Positions 50,944-60,777 of a DNA stretch of 64,000 nt are shown here, one piece after another. Position numbers and translations under genes: made by a program. The notes under the pieces are model-generated. The model did no database searches. It was not told the origin of the DNA and saw nothing but the letters and a program-made list of their open reading frames with translations. The stretch covers positions 310,001 through 374,000 of the forward strand of contig NZ_UNRC01000001.1 in NCBI RefSeq assembly GCF_900537065.1, in the 5' to 3' direction. The DNA is from Sphingorhabdus sp. Alg239-R122. Its GTDB lineage: Bacteria > Pseudomonadota > Alphaproteobacteria > Sphingomonadales > Sphingomonadaceae. Position 1 is the first letter of the stretch; each line of letters starts with the position of its first letter.

Positions 50944-52311
50944 CTAGTCACGCCCAAGCAAATGGTCAACGAGATTTGCAAGCTTTTGCATATGTTGCAG
51001 TTTCATCTCACCGCCATGCTTTGTACTGGAAGACGGCATAATGGCGCTGTCAAAACCCAGTTTAGCCGCTTCACGCAGGCGCAATGCCTCATGCGACACG
51101 GGTCTGATTTCCCCGGAAAGCGCGACTTCGCCAAACAATATGCTACCGCCCGGCAGCGGTTTTTCGGCAAGAGCAGAGATGAGTGCACCTGCAACTGCCA
51201 TATCCGCCGCCGGGTCGGAAACTTTATATCCGCCCGCAATGTTCAGATAGACTTCGCATGACGAAAAGCTGAGACCGCAGCGCGATTCGAGCACGGCCAA
51301 TATCATCGCCAGCCTACCGCTATCCCAGCCCACAACAGCTCGGCGCGGGGTGGCTCCGCTGGCCAGACGCACGGTGAGCGCCTGTATTTCAACCAGAACG
51401 GGCCGTGTCCCCTCCAGTGCGGGGAAAACAGCTGTGCCAGCAACATCATCGCTCCGATCGCTCAGGAACAGTGCTGATGGGTTGCTGACTTCAGTCAGTC
51501 CTTCTTCACGCATCGAAAACACACCGATTTCGTCCGTCGCGCCAAAACGGTTCTTGATTGCCCGCAATATCCGGTATTGGTGGCTGCGCTCGCCCTCAAA
51601 GCTCATCACAGTATCCACCATATGTTCAAGCACACGCGGCCCCGCAATATTGCCGTCTTTCGTGACATGGCCAACCAGCACCATCGCCGCACCGCTTTGC
51701 TTGGCATAACGGATCAGTTCATGCGCAGAGGCCCGAACCTGACTGACGGTACCGGGTGCGCCTTCAATCTGATCGCTGTGCATGGTCTGAATTGAATCGA
51801 TGACAAGAAAATCGGGAACATCATCCTTCCCCAGGGTTGTCAGTATGTCACGCACCGATGTTGCCGACGCCAATTTGAGCGGCGCATCACCCAGCCCAAG
51901 CCGCCGCGCGCGCAGCCGCACCTGATCAGCGGCCTCTTCGCCGCTGATATAGACAACATTCAGACCGCGTTTTGCCAGATTGGCGGACGCCTGCAGCAGC
52001 AATGTCGACTTGCCGATACCCGGATCACCGCCCATCAGCGTTGCAGACCCAGCAACCAGACCCCCGCCCAGCGCAATGTCAAATTCAGCTATCCCTGTTT
52101 CCTGCCGAGGCGGAAGTTCCACATCACCATCCAAAGCCACTAACTCAACCGCACGGCCGCCGCCCTGCAAATCATGCTTGGCAGAAAAAACGGTTGGTGC
52201 GGCTTCCTCTGCCAATGTATTCCATTCGCCGCAATCCGCGCATTGCCCCTGCCACCTGTACGATACACTGCCGCACTGCTGACACACATATTTTTTCTTT
52301 GCTTTGGCCAT
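50944..52311 (-). CDS. radA: DNA repair protein RadA (Sms)
   Basis: 455 residues. An N-terminal C4 zinc finger (CQQCGSVSYRWQGQCADCG) leads into a RecA-like core with Walker A GGDPGIGKSTLLLQ, Walker B-like FLVIDSIQTM and the RadA-specific IKNRFGATDEIG. The C-terminal part is the Lon-protease-like domain (DPAADMAVAGALISAL). It drives branch migration of recombination intermediates. First gene of the radA-cvpA-scaffold-Kef run; divergent from the patatin gene. Confidence 0.96.
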   Translation of the reverse strand: MAKAKKKYVCQQCGSVSYRWQGQCADCGEWNTLAEEAAPTVFSAKHDLQGGGRAVELVALDGDVELPPRQETGIAEFDIALGGGLVAGSATLMGGDPGIGKSTLLLQASANLAKRGLNVVYISGEEAADQVRLRARRLGLGDAPLKLASATSVRDILTTLGKDDVPDFLVIDSIQTMHSDQIEGAPGTVSQVRASAHELIRYAKQSGAAMVLVGHVTKDGNIAGPRVLEHMVDTVMSFEGERSHQYRILRAIKNRFGATDEIGVFSMREEGLTEVSNPSALFLSDRSDDVAGTAVFPALEGTRPVLVEIQALTVRLASGATPRRAVVGWDSGRLAMILAVLESRCGLSFSSCEVYLNIAGGYKVSDPAADMAVAGALISALAEKPLPGGSILFGEVALSGEIRPVSHEALRLREAAKLGFDSAIMPSSSTKHGGEMKLQHMQKLANLVDHLLGRD

Positions 52312-52392
52312 AACATGCCCATATCAGAACAAAAATAGAACATCAATGCCTTATAGCTTGCGTGAAGCGCAGCATGATGGCACTAAATATCT

Positions 52393-54720
52393 ATGCGCCA
52401 ACGTGAACTTCGCATAGCCCTTATCTGCTACGGTGGTATCAGCCTCGCCGTCTATATGCACGGCATTACCAAAGAAGTCTGGCGGCTTGCCCGGGCGAGC
52501 CGTAATTTTCATGATGGAACCCCGAAAGCAGAGGGCAGTCAAGGCGTATATCGCGACCTGTTTGAGCATATTGCCCGTAAAAAAGGGCTGAAAATGCGAT
52601 TCCTGCCCGATATTATTACAGGTGCGAGTGCGGGCGGTATCAATGGTGTATTCCTGGCGCAGGCCATTGCCACCGGACAATCACTTGAACCGCTCACCCG
52701 GCTCTGGCTCGACTGTGCTGATATTGATGTACTGCTTGACCCTGATGCGCGGCCATTCTCGCGTTTTTCCAAGTTTTGGGCGCAGCCGATCGCGTGGTTT
52801 GCCCTGTCCCGCAAGGGCGGGGCCGTGGAGCGGACAGTTGCCAAAGAAACACAAGGAGAAGTGAAGAGCAAAATGTCGAGTCTCATTCGCGCACGCTGGT
52901 TTGCCCCACCCTTTAGCGGCACGGGATTTTCAACCCTGCTATACAATGCCACCGAAGCCATGGCGGAAAGCGAAGAGGGCCCGAAACTGCTTCCGGACGG
53001 ACAGCCGCTCGACCTGTTTGTAACTGTCACCGATTTTCACGGACACTTGCAACATTTGCGGCTGCACAGCCCGCGCAATGTGGTGGAGACCGAGCATCGC
53101 CTCACCATTGGCTTTCGCAAAATCGTGGGCAGTGGCCGTCGCCTCGCCGAACGGCCCGAACTGGTGTTCGCTGCGCGGGCCACGGCAAGTTTTCCGGGCG
53201 CTTTTCCTGCTTTCAATGTCAAAGAGATTGATAAGGTCGTGGCCCGCAAGCAGGAAGAATGGCCGAACCGCGATGTGTTCCTGAAACGCATATTGCCGCG
53301 GCAATATGCCATGGGCACGGCGGAAGATGCGGTTCTGATCGATGGTTCGGTTCTGGCCAATGCACCGTTTTCACAGGCCGTATCGGCACTACGCAACCGC
53401 CCTGCCCACCGCGAAATTGACCGCCGCTTTGTTTATATTGATCCCAAACCAGATTTTCAGAATATTGAGCAGCAAAAGGATGGCAGCCTACCCGGGAGCG
53501 AAGGGCCTCCCGGATTTTTCTCAACCATATTCGGGGCAATTTCAGACATTCCCCGTGAGCAACCCATCCGTGACGATTTGGAGCTGATCGAGGCGCGGTC
53601 CAACCGGATATTGCGTATGCGGCAGATTACACAGGCACTGCGCAGTGAAGTCGAGGCTGCTGTCAACAAACTGTTCGGGCGCACATTTTTCCTGAACAGC
53701 CCGACCACGAAGCGGCTTATCGCGTGGCGGCGCAAGGCGCAGCAAAAGGCGGCAACACAGGCCGGTTATACCTATTCTTCATACGGTCATATCAAACTGG
53801 CCGGGATTGCAGATGAGATCGCGGCAACTTTACTATGTGCCTATTCAGGAACGGACAAGCCCCGGCAAAGTGACATTCGCGACCGTATCATGGCGGAACT
53901 CACATTGCGCGGCCTGGGTTCGATCGCCGATGACAAGGGCGGCGCAACCGATGAAGCGATAACTTTTTTCCGTACCCATGATCTTGGTTTTCGCATCCGG
54001 CGCCTGCGCTTTCTCGCCCGCCGCCTGTCCGAAGATATTGCCGCAAATGATGCGGTCCCTGGCGATGCGGTAGTGGCAATGCAGGACACAATCTATGCAT
54101 GCCTGTCCCGGTATCTGGAACGCGAAGGCTGCGGGCAGGACGGCAAGGATTTCAGCGATTTGGCCAAAACTGCATTCACCTCTCCCGCCAGGGCAATTGA
54201 CGAATTGGGACAGCGCCGGGACCTGATCACGATTGACGCAATTGTCGATGAGAAAATTGCCACGGCGCTTGAATTGCTGCCCAAGGAAGAACGGCGGTCA
54301 CTTCTGCTCGCCTATCTGGGCTTTCCTTTTTATGACATTGCCACATTGTCGCTATTGCAGGGCGAAGGGTTGAATGAATTCGATCCTATAAAAGTCGACC
54401 GCATTTCCCCCGATGATGCACAGGCCATTCGTGCTGGCGGCGCTGAGGCCACACTTAAAGGCATAGAATTTAACAGCTTTGGCGCATTTTTTAGCCGCGC
54501 CTACCGCGAAAATGACTATCTGTGGGGTCGTTTGCACGGAGCGGAGCGTATGATCGATCTGATTACCACCTCATTGGAATCCAATGACACACTGGAAGCA
54601 CAGACCGTCAAAGCTTTCAAGAAAGCCGTTTTCCTCGCCATACTGGATGAGGAAGCGGACCTGAACGCAGATCCTTCGTTAATCCCGGCCATTCGCGGGG
54701 AAATAGAGGAACGGCTGTAA
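52393..54720 (+). CDS. Patatin-like phospholipase, long form with DUF3376-type C-terminus
   Basis: 775 residues. The patatin domain opens with CYGGISLAVYMHGITKEVWRL (oxyanion hole region) and has the nucleophile elbow GASAGGINGVFLAQ and the Asp motif DGSVLANAPF. The catalytic Ser-Asp dyad is therefore complete. Residues after ~340 form a long helical region typical of the patatin-related family found in alphaproteobacteria and actinobacteria. No signal peptide is seen, so it is probably cytoplasmic or membrane-associated and cleaves phospholipid acyl chains. Single-gene unit; converges with the MBL gene four bases away. Confidence 0.88.
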   Translation: MRQRELRIALICYGGISLAVYMHGITKEVWRLARASRNFHDGTPKAEGSQGVYRDLFEHIARKKGLKMRFLPDIITGASAGGINGVFLAQAIATGQSLEPLTRLWLDCADIDVLLDPDARPFSRFSKFWAQPIAWFALSRKGGAVERTVAKETQGEVKSKMSSLIRARWFAPPFSGTGFSTLLYNATEAMAESEEGPKLLPDGQPLDLFVTVTDFHGHLQHLRLHSPRNVVETEHRLTIGFRKIVGSGRRLAERPELVFAARATASFPGAFPAFNVKEIDKVVARKQEEWPNRDVFLKRILPRQYAMGTAEDAVLIDGSVLANAPFSQAVSALRNRPAHREIDRRFVYIDPKPDFQNIEQQKDGSLPGSEGPPGFFSTIFGAISDIPREQPIRDDLELIEARSNRILRMRQITQALRSEVEAAVNKLFGRTFFLNSPTTKRLIAWRRKAQQKAATQAGYTYSSYGHIKLAGIADEIAATLLCAYSGTDKPRQSDIRDRIMAELTLRGLGSIADDKGGATDEAITFFRTHDLGFRIRRLRFLARRLSEDIAANDAVPGDAVVAMQDTIYACLSRYLEREGCGQDGKDFSDLAKTAFTSPARAIDELGQRRDLITIDAIVDEKIATALELLPKEERRSLLLAYLGFPFYDIATLSLLQGEGLNEFDPIKVDRISPDDAQAIRAGGAEATLKGIEFNSFGAFFSRAYRENDYLWGRLHGAERMIDLITTSLESNDTLEAQTVKAFKKAVFLAILDEEADLNADPSLIPAIRGEIEERL

Positions 54721-54724
54721 GGCG

Positions 54725-55696
54725 CTATTCCTGCGCGTTTTCCAGGCTCTTCCAAATGGCCTCTACAAAGGCATCGCCTTTGATAAAAGCATTCGGGTTG
54801 GTATCATAATCTGCGGCCGGCTTCATCGCCTGAATCTCTGTCAGAGATTTTCCTGCATCGCGCGCAGATTTCACAGCACCAACCACATTCTCCAGCATAT
54901 CGCGATATGCCATCAGGTCCGCTTTGGTTGCCATGGGGCCATGTCCGGGGATGACTTTCGTATCATCATTAATCATTTCCAAGGCCATATTGGCCGCTTC
55001 GAGCATACCCACGGCGTTGCCACCACTATTTGTATCGATAAATGGCAAGGTGACTTTATTGAAATACAGATCTCCCATGTGGAGCACATTGGCTTTTTCC
55101 CAATATACGATGGAATCACCGTCAGTATGCCCTGATGGCATATGCTTCACATGCACCATATCACCGTTCAGGTGCAGCTTGATGCCATCTGCATAAGTAA
55201 TGACAGGCAAAGCTTCTGCTGGAGAGGCCGGGTCGTTACCACGGCCAGAAGTCTGCTCGCCCGCCATACGAATACGCACATTGTCATGTGCCATGATAAG
55301 CGCGCCTTCCTTGCCGAAATTCTCATTCCCGCCGCTATGGTCAAAATGCCAATGTGTGTTGATAAGGAATTTGACCGGCGCTGCTCCCAAATCTGCTATT
55401 GCTGTCTGGATTTTACCAGTAAGAGGCGCGAATTGATCATCAATAAGCACTGTGCCATCCTCGCCATGGCTCACACCAATGTTGCCGCCCGCACCAAATA
55501 ACACGGCAACACCTGGTGCCAATTCTTCGGATTTAATCTGCACAGCCGCGAACCGGTCTCGTTGGGGAGTTGCCTTTTTAGCTTCCGCCTTTTCAGCTTT
55601 GGTTTTTTCCTGAGCGCTCAAATCCGCACAACCCGTCAAAATAACCGGGGCAGACATTAGAGCAAGCAAGGGCACAGCAAAACGATACAGTTTCAT
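54725..55696 (-). CDS. MBL-fold metallo-hydrolase lipoprotein
   Basis: 323 residues with a lipoprotein signal (VILTGC lipobox). The zinc motif is NTHWHFDHSGGN (HxHxDH), with further ligands in HMPSGHTDGDS and VIPGHGPMA. This is the metallo-beta-lactamase superfamily, of the branch holding quinoprotein-associated and lactonase-like hydrolases; beta-lactamase activity is not implied. A Lys/Glu/Ala-rich spacer follows the lipobox. It would be anchored in the periplasm. Confidence 0.85.
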   Translation of the reverse strand: MKLYRFAVPLLALMSAPVILTGCADLSAQEKTKAEKAEAKKATPQRDRFAAVQIKSEELAPGVAVLFGAGGNIGVSHGEDGTVLIDDQFAPLTGKIQTAIADLGAAPVKFLINTHWHFDHSGGNENFGKEGALIMAHDNVRIRMAGEQTSGRGNDPASPAEALPVITYADGIKLHLNGDMVHVKHMPSGHTDGDSIVYWEKANVLHMGDLYFNKVTLPFIDTNSGGNAVGMLEAANMALEMINDDTKVIPGHGPMATKADLMAYRDMLENVVGAVKSARDAGKSLTEIQAMKPAADYDTNPNAFIKGDAFVEAIWKSLENAQE

Positions 55697-55849
55697 GGGG
55701 CGGATATCCTCTCAAATAGAACGCGATTGGTAGTTATTCGCGCGAAACGATCGGCCGGTTACAGCCAACTATCAATTCAGGTAACACAGTTTGTCGCATC
55801 AGTGAAAGTCAGGTGCAATATTTCTGGTAAAACAGGAATTGAGGCTGGC

Positions 55850-56974
55850 TTAACCTGCCAGTGCATCCTTGATCTTGTCAAAAAAGCTCTTGCTGTTCGG
55901 GCTTTCATCACCGGTTTCGGTTTCCTGAAACTCGCGCAGCAATTCTTTTTGCCGCGAGGACAGCCGTGTCGGTGTCTCGACATCTATCTGCACCACCATA
56001 TCACCATGGCCGCGGCCCTGAAGCACAGGCATGCCTGCGCCGCGCTGGCGCAGCTGTTTGGTAGACTGGATACCGGCGGGAATCGATAGCTTATGTGTTT
56101 TGCCATCCAGACCCGGAATCTCGATTTCACCGCCCAATGCTGCTGTCGTAAAGCTGATCGGCGCACGCGTGAAGAGCGTCGTGCCATCACGCTCAAACAG
56201 CGCATGCCCGGCAATATGGATGAATATGTACAAATCGCCGGCAGGCGCACCGCGCGGCCCGGCCTCGCCTTTGCCGCTCAAACGGATGCGAGTACCATTA
56301 TCGACACCAGGTGGAATTTCCACCTCCAGTGTCTGGGTTTCGTCCACCCTGCCCTCACCGCCGCAATTACGGCATGGACTTTCGATCACTTCACCGCGGC
56401 CATGGCAGCTGCCACAGGTACGTTCGACCACGAAAAAGCCCTGCTGTGCCCGCATCTTACCGCTGCCGCCGCATAGGTTACAGGTGCGCACACCGGTGCC
56501 CGGCTCCGCACCCTGACCACCGCACGGTTCACATGTGCTGGCTATATCGACTTCAATTTCTGTGGATTTGCCATCATAGGCATCTTCCAGTGAAATTTCC
56601 ATATCATAGCGCAAGTCTGCCCCGCGCTGCGGCCCGCGCCTCTGGCCGCCAAATCCGCCACCAGCACCGCCGCCAAAAATGGTTTCGAATATATCACCAA
56701 TATCACTAAAACCCTGCTGCCCCGCACCGCCGCCAAAGCCGCCATTTTCAAAAGCCGCATGACCATATTGGTCATAGGCCGCACGTTTTTGCGGGTCTTT
56801 CAGGCATTCATAGGCCTGGCTGATTTCTTTAAACTTCGCCTCAGCGTCCGCATCACCGGGATTGCGATCGGGATGCCATTTCATTGCCAGCTTGCGATAG
56901 GATGACTTGAGCGCCGCCCCGTCGCAATCACGCGCAACGCCCAGAAGGTCATAATAATCAGTTTGGGTAGCCAT
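55850..56974 (-). CDS. dnaJ: Chaperone DnaJ
   Basis: 374 residues with a J domain (YYDLLGV, the HPD motif in KWHPDRNPG), a Gly/Phe-rich linker (~75-110), four CxxCxGxG zinc repeats (CEPCGGQG, CNLCGGSG, CGSCHGRG, CRNCGGEG) and the C-terminal substrate-binding domain. It delivers unfolded clients to DnaK and stimulates its ATPase. The ATG at 56974 (MATQTDYYDLLG) is preferred over one 57 bases upstream. Downstream of dnaK, with a hairpin in between. Confidence 0.97.
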   Translation of the reverse strand: MATQTDYYDLLGVARDCDGAALKSSYRKLAMKWHPDRNPGDADAEAKFKEISQAYECLKDPQKRAAYDQYGHAAFENGGFGGGAGQQGFSDIGDIFETIFGGGAGGGFGGQRRGPQRGADLRYDMEISLEDAYDGKSTEIEVDIASTCEPCGGQGAEPGTGVRTCNLCGGSGKMRAQQGFFVVERTCGSCHGRGEVIESPCRNCGGEGRVDETQTLEVEIPPGVDNGTRIRLSGKGEAGPRGAPAGDLYIFIHIAGHALFERDGTTLFTRAPISFTTAALGGEIEIPGLDGKTHKLSIPAGIQSTKQLRQRGAGMPVLQGRGHGDMVVQIDVETPTRLSSRQKELLREFQETETGDESPNSKSFFDKIKDALAG

Positions 56975-57021
56975 ATGTACAATACTTCCCGGAGCAATAT
57001 GCTCAAAACCTGAAACCGAAA

Positions 57022-57058
57022 ATACCGCCATTCCCGGTCGGGCTGGGAATGGCGGTAT
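57022..57058 (-). terminator. 14-bp hairpin between dnaK and dnaJ
   Basis: ATACCGCCATTCCC (57022-57035) pairs perfectly with GGGAATGGCGGTAT (57045-57058) across a nine-base loop. On the minus strand it is followed by TTTTC. It begins 18 bases past the dnaK stop, well placed to terminate most transcripts so that dnaK is made in excess over dnaJ, or to stabilise the dnaK mRNA 3' end. Confidence 0.7.
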
Positions 57059-57076
57059 CTCTATTTGCCAGACTGC

Positions 57077-58999
57077 TTAGTCTTTTTTGTCTTCGTCTTC
57101 ATCGACTTCCGAAAATTCCGCGTCAACCACATCATCTTCGGCTGCCTGAGCCGCGGCATCAGCCTGCGCAGCGTCATCGCCGCCGCCACTAGCCTGTTCC
57201 TGCTCATAAATCGCCTGACCCAGCTTCATGGCGACCTGCGCCAATGCCTCCGTCTTGGTTTTCATGGCATCAAGATCTTCTGCTTCAATCGCGGTTTTTG
57301 TCTCCGCAACCGCTGCCTCGATTTCAGACTTCAGCGCAGCGTCGACTTTGTCACCATGCTCTTCCAACTGCTTTTCCGTGGTGTGGACGAGACTGTCTGC
57401 ATTATTCTTGGTCTCGGCGGCTTCACGGCGCTGTTTGTCATCGTCAGCAAACTGTTCCGCGTCCTGAACCATCTGCTCGATATCATCATCGGACAGACCA
57501 CCAGAGGCCTGGATCTTGATCTGCTGTTCCTTGCCCGTACCCTTGTCTTTGGCAGACACGTTGACGATACCGTTGGCATCAATGTCAAATGTCACCTCGA
57601 TCTGAGGTACACCGCGCGGTGCAGGCGGAATGCCGACCAGGTCAAACTGACCAAGCATCTTATTGTCTGCCGCCATTTCACGCTCACCCTGGAAAACCCG
57701 GATAGTCACTGCCTGCTGGTTGTCATCAGCAGTTGAATAGACCTGGCTTTTCTTCGAAGGAATGGTCGTGTTGCGGTCAATCATGCGGGTGAACACACCA
57801 CCCAGTGTTTCGATACCCAACGACAATGGCGTAACGTCGAGCAGCAGCACGTCTTTCACATCGCCCTGCAGCACACCTGCCTGAATAGCTGCGCCCATGG
57901 CTACCACTTCGTCAGGGTTCACACCTGTATGCGGTTCCTTGCCGAAAAAGTCTTTCACAACTTCACGCACGCGCGGCATGCGGGTCATACCGCCGACCAT
58001 AACGACATCATCAATTTCATCGGATTTCATGCCCGCGTCTTTCAACGCTTTTTTGCATGGTTCGAGTGTGCGTTTAATCAGATCACCGACCATTTTTTCA
58101 AGGTCAGAGCGGCTGATACTTTTCACAAGGTGCTTCGGGCCATTCTGGTCTGCCGTAATAAACGGCAGATTGACTTCGGTCGTCTGCGCTGAAGACAGTT
58201 CAATTTTCGCTTTTTCCGCAGCTTCTTTCAAGCGCTGCAATGCAAGCTTGTCTTTCGTCAGATCAATGCTTTCGGCTTTTTTGAAATCTGCTGCAAGAAA
58301 TTCAACGATTTTCGCGTCAAAATCTTCACCACCCAAAAAGGTGTCACCATTGGTTGATTTAACCTCGAACACGCCATCACCAATTTCCAGGATGGAAATA
58401 TCAAATGTACCGCCGCCAAGGTCATAGACAGCGATTGTTTTGCCGTCATTCTTGTCGAGACCGTAGGCCAAAGCTGCCGCTGTTGGTTCGTTGATGATAC
58501 GTAAAACTTCCAGGCCAGCAATTTTACCAGCATCTTTCGTTGCCTGGCGCTGTGCGTCGTTAAAATAAGCAGGTACGGTAATCACGGCCTGTGTCACGGT
58601 TTCACCGAGATAGCTTTCGGCAGTTTCCTTCATTTTTTGTAGCGTGAATGCGGAAATCTGCGACGGGGAATAATCTTCACCCGCTGCTTTTACCCATGCG
58701 TCACCGTTGGAACCCTTGACGATTTCGTAAGGAACCAGCTCCATGTCCTTTTTCGTCATCGGGTCATCAAAGCGGCGGCCGATAAGGCGCTTCACCGCAA
58801 AAATTGTTCCATCAGGGTTGGTCACCGCCTGGCGTTTTGCCGGCTGACCAATAAGGCGTTCACCGTCCTTTGTGAAAGCAACGATCGAAGGCGTTGTGCG
58901 TGCGCCTTCCGAATTTTCGATAACTTTGGGTTTGCCGCCGTCCATGACTGCAACGCAGCTGTTTGTCGTACCCAAATCAATGCCAATTACTTTTGCCAT
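57077..58999 (-). CDS. dnaK: Chaperone DnaK (Hsp70)
   Basis: 640 residues with the actin-like ATPase domain ([45 protein letters not shown]), the interdomain linker [16 protein letters not shown] and the substrate-binding domain, ending in an acidic [15 protein letters not shown] tail. It refolds proteins and titrates RpoH. The upstream sequence carries a sigma-32-type promoter about 80 bases before the ATG. Transcribed towards dnaJ. Confidence 0.98.
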   Translation of the reverse strand: MAKVIGIDLGTTNSCVAVMDGGKPKVIENSEGARTTPSIVAFTKDGERLIGQPAKRQAVTNPDGTIFAVKRLIGRRFDDPMTKKDMELVPYEIVKGSNGDAWVKAAGEDYSPSQISAFTLQKMKETAESYLGETVTQAVITVPAYFNDAQRQATKDAGKIAGLEVLRIINEPTAAALAYGLDKNDGKTIAVYDLGGGTFDISILEIGDGVFEVKSTNGDTFLGGEDFDAKIVEFLAADFKKAESIDLTKDKLALQRLKEAAEKAKIELSSAQTTEVNLPFITADQNGPKHLVKSISRSDLEKMVGDLIKRTLEPCKKALKDAGMKSDEIDDVVMVGGMTRMPRVREVVKDFFGKEPHTGVNPDEVVAMGAAIQAGVLQGDVKDVLLLDVTPLSLGIETLGGVFTRMIDRNTTIPSKKSQVYSTADDNQQAVTIRVFQGEREMAADNKMLGQFDLVGIPPAPRGVPQIEVTFDIDANGIVNVSAKDKGTGKEQQIKIQASGGLSDDDIEQMVQDAEQFADDDKQRREAAETKNNADSLVHTTEKQLEEHGDKVDAALKSEIEAAVAETKTAIEAEDLDAMKTKTEALAQVAMKLGQAIYEQEQASGGGDDAAQADAAAQAAEDDVVDAEFSEVDEDEDKKD

Positions 59000-59082
59000 A
59001 TATTCCTCAAGTCTAAAATATTAAGTCCTCCAGGTGGTTCACCCCATTATGGCGACGATCCACCCACCCCTTATGAAAAGCG

Positions 59083-59109
59083 ATATAGGTGCGCTTTTGC
59101 TTGGCACAA
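59083..59109 (-). promoter_or_regulatory. Sigma-32 (RpoH) type heat-shock promoter of dnaK
   Basis: Minus-strand CTTG (59109-59106) is followed after exactly 17 bases by CCTATAT (59089-59083). This matches the alphaproteobacterial heat-shock consensus CTTG-N17-CYTATNT at every defined base. Transcription would start near 59076, about 77 bases before the dnaK ATG. I found no CIRCE inverted repeat near it. Confidence 0.75.
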
Positions 59110-59180
59110 GGATTGGGAAGCCTTAGAGACAAGTTCAAGGGGCAAATAATATGTTTTTATGGAAAAAGGACCTGTAATTG

Positions 59181-59714
59181 ATGAATTCCAAATGGTTTGT
59201 AGCCGCCGTGACGGGCGTTGCTCTTTCTGCATGTGGCCCTGCACAGATACTGGGGGCGGATGATGCGATTGTGAAACTCTCTCCCATTGAAGGCAATCCC
59301 AGTGCCGGTTACCTTACATTAAGGGGTGGCAGCGAAGACACGCAGCTAGTGGAAATATCGTCGAAACAGGCCGAGCGTATTGAATTGCACGAAACCATAA
59401 AAGAAAATGGCCTTTCCAAAATGCAGTCACTTGAAAACGTCGATGTCCCTGCTGGAGAAAATGTTGCTTTTGAGCCCGGCGGAAAGCATCTTATGATTTG
59501 GGGTGTCAATAAAGGGGCCGCCCAAAAGGGCGAGATAAAACTGCTCGTAAAGTTTGCCAATGGGGAAATTTTCAGAATACCCGCCAAAATAGAGCATATG
59601 GGCACAAGCCAGAGCATGCATGATGGGATGGACCATGGCGAAATGGATCACGGCAAGAACGATAATGATAACGAAGCCATGACGTCAGATACTGGTGAGC
59701 AAACCACCGAGTGA
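59181..59714 (+). CDS. PCu(A)C-family periplasmic copper chaperone lipoprotein
   Basis: 177 residues. The signal ends in a lipobox-like LSAC, then a PCu(A)C fold follows: NPSAGYLTLRGG, a ligand His in ELHET, Met in LSKMQSLENVDVPAGENVAFEPGG and KHLMIWG (HxM). The C-terminal tail is His/Met/Asp-rich (MHDGMDHGEMDHG), a likely extra copper-binding segment. Relatives deliver Cu(I) to cytochrome oxidase. The ATG at 59181 has AAGGA upstream. First of four plus-strand genes. Confidence 0.85.
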   Translation: MNSKWFVAAVTGVALSACGPAQILGADDAIVKLSPIEGNPSAGYLTLRGGSEDTQLVEISSKQAERIELHETIKENGLSKMQSLENVDVPAGENVAFEPGGKHLMIWGVNKGAAQKGEIKLLVKFANGEIFRIPAKIEHMGTSQSMHDGMDHGEMDHGKNDNDNEAMTSDTGEQTTE

Positions 59715-59736
59715 ACCAGAAACGGATAATCCCAGC

Positions 59737-60201
59737 ATGACATCACGGTTGCTAACACAGCGGGAAAAGGCGCTTGTCGCATCGGTTTTTGGCGATGCGA
59801 TTGCACTAGAGCATGTTGAAATATGCAATCACAAATGGTTCCCGTTCCAACCGGTGAGGACAGTAATGGCCCCGCGCGGACATATCCATTTTCATCCTAG
59901 AGGCGACCTTTTTAAACCGGATTACGCACAGGAAAGCCTTGGCCTTCAGGGGCTTTTCATCCATGAAATGGTGCATGTGTGGCAGCATCAAAAAGGCATT
60001 TTCCTGCCGCTCAAACGTCATCCGTTCTGCCGTTATCACTATACACTCAAACCTGGCTGGCGGCTGGAGCGTTATGGTATTGAACAGCAGGCTGAAATTG
60101 TCCGGCACGCATTCCTGCTGCGCGAAGGCGCGCTGATTGCAGGCGCCCCGCCATTGGAACAATATCTCGGCATATTGCCGTTTTCAGGATTTAAGGCATG
60201 A
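59737..60201 (+). CDS. Predicted zincin-like protein with HExxH motif
   Basis: 154 residues from the ATG at 59737, where sphingomonad relatives appear to begin. A GTG at 59695 would overlap the copper chaperone by 20 bases. It contains FIHEMVHVWQHQ, an HExxH zinc motif (H76, E77, H80), preceded by a strand GHIHFHPRGDL and followed by RYGIEQQAEIV, where the Glu could be the third ligand. This arrangement is that of small minimal metallopeptidases. Similar proteins are sometimes labelled 'vgr related', without experimental support that I know of. No signal peptide is visible. Its stop overlaps the next gene (ATGA). Confidence 0.65.
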   Translation: MTSRLLTQREKALVASVFGDAIALEHVEICNHKWFPFQPVRTVMAPRGHIHFHPRGDLFKPDYAQESLGLQGLFIHEMVHVWQHQKGIFLPLKRHPFCRYHYTLKPGWRLERYGIEQQAEIVRHAFLLREGALIAGAPPLEQYLGILPFSGFKA

Positions 60202-60773
60202 GCGAGTTTGGGTTCATATTTTCACTCTACAGCCTGCTACTCAGCTTCTCACTTGTTGAATTGCTAAGCGGACTTGGCCGGTGTGTGGAGGAGACACTGC
60301 ATCCTCGTGATAGCGATGACAAGCAATTCAGGCTTGGCCTCCTGACCCCCTTGCTTGGTATCTTTGTTTTACTCGACCTTCTGTCATTTTGGTCTGCTGC
60401 ATGGACCACGCGCGACCTGCTGGAAGTAAACGGGGTGACACTTATGTCAGTTCTGGTGTTTGCGAGCAGTTATTTCCTGGCGGCCTATATGGTCTTTCCA
60501 TCACAGCCCGCAAAACATGAAAACCTGGACGATCATTATTTCCGTGTTCGCCGTATTGTTATTGGTATCCTGCTCGTGCTGGTCGTATGTCAGCTCGGGT
60601 TTTATTGGGCACAGCCAGAACTTGCGGCACGGCTCAATAATCCGCTCGCTTTATCACTGACAGCTATCCTCATCATATTGATGCTGGCGACAATGTTATT
60701 TCGCAGCGTCAAATTGAATGTCGTCATTCTTGTGGCTCTTATTGCCCGCTATCTCATCGTTTACGCGATCTGA
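60198..60773 (+). CDS. Multi-pass membrane protein of unknown function
   Basis: 191 residues with about five or six hydrophobic segments: FIFSLYSLLLSFSLVELLSG, LLTPLLGIFVLLDLLSFW, LMSVLVFASSYFLAAYMVF, IVIGILLVLVVCQLGFYW, and two in the C-terminal third. A cytoplasmic loop carries the acidic/basic stretch HPRDSDDKQF. No family is recognised. It overlaps the zincin-like gene by four bases and is followed by the MATE gene after four bases, so all three are probably one transcript. Confidence 0.7.
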   Translation: MSEFGFIFSLYSLLLSFSLVELLSGLGRCVEETLHPRDSDDKQFRLGLLTPLLGIFVLLDLLSFWSAAWTTRDLLEVNGVTLMSVLVFASSYFLAAYMVFPSQPAKHENLDDHYFRVRRIVIGILLVLVVCQLGFYWAQPELAARLNNPLALSLTAILIILMLATMLFRSVKLNVVILVALIARYLIVYAI

Positions 60774-60777
60774 TCAT

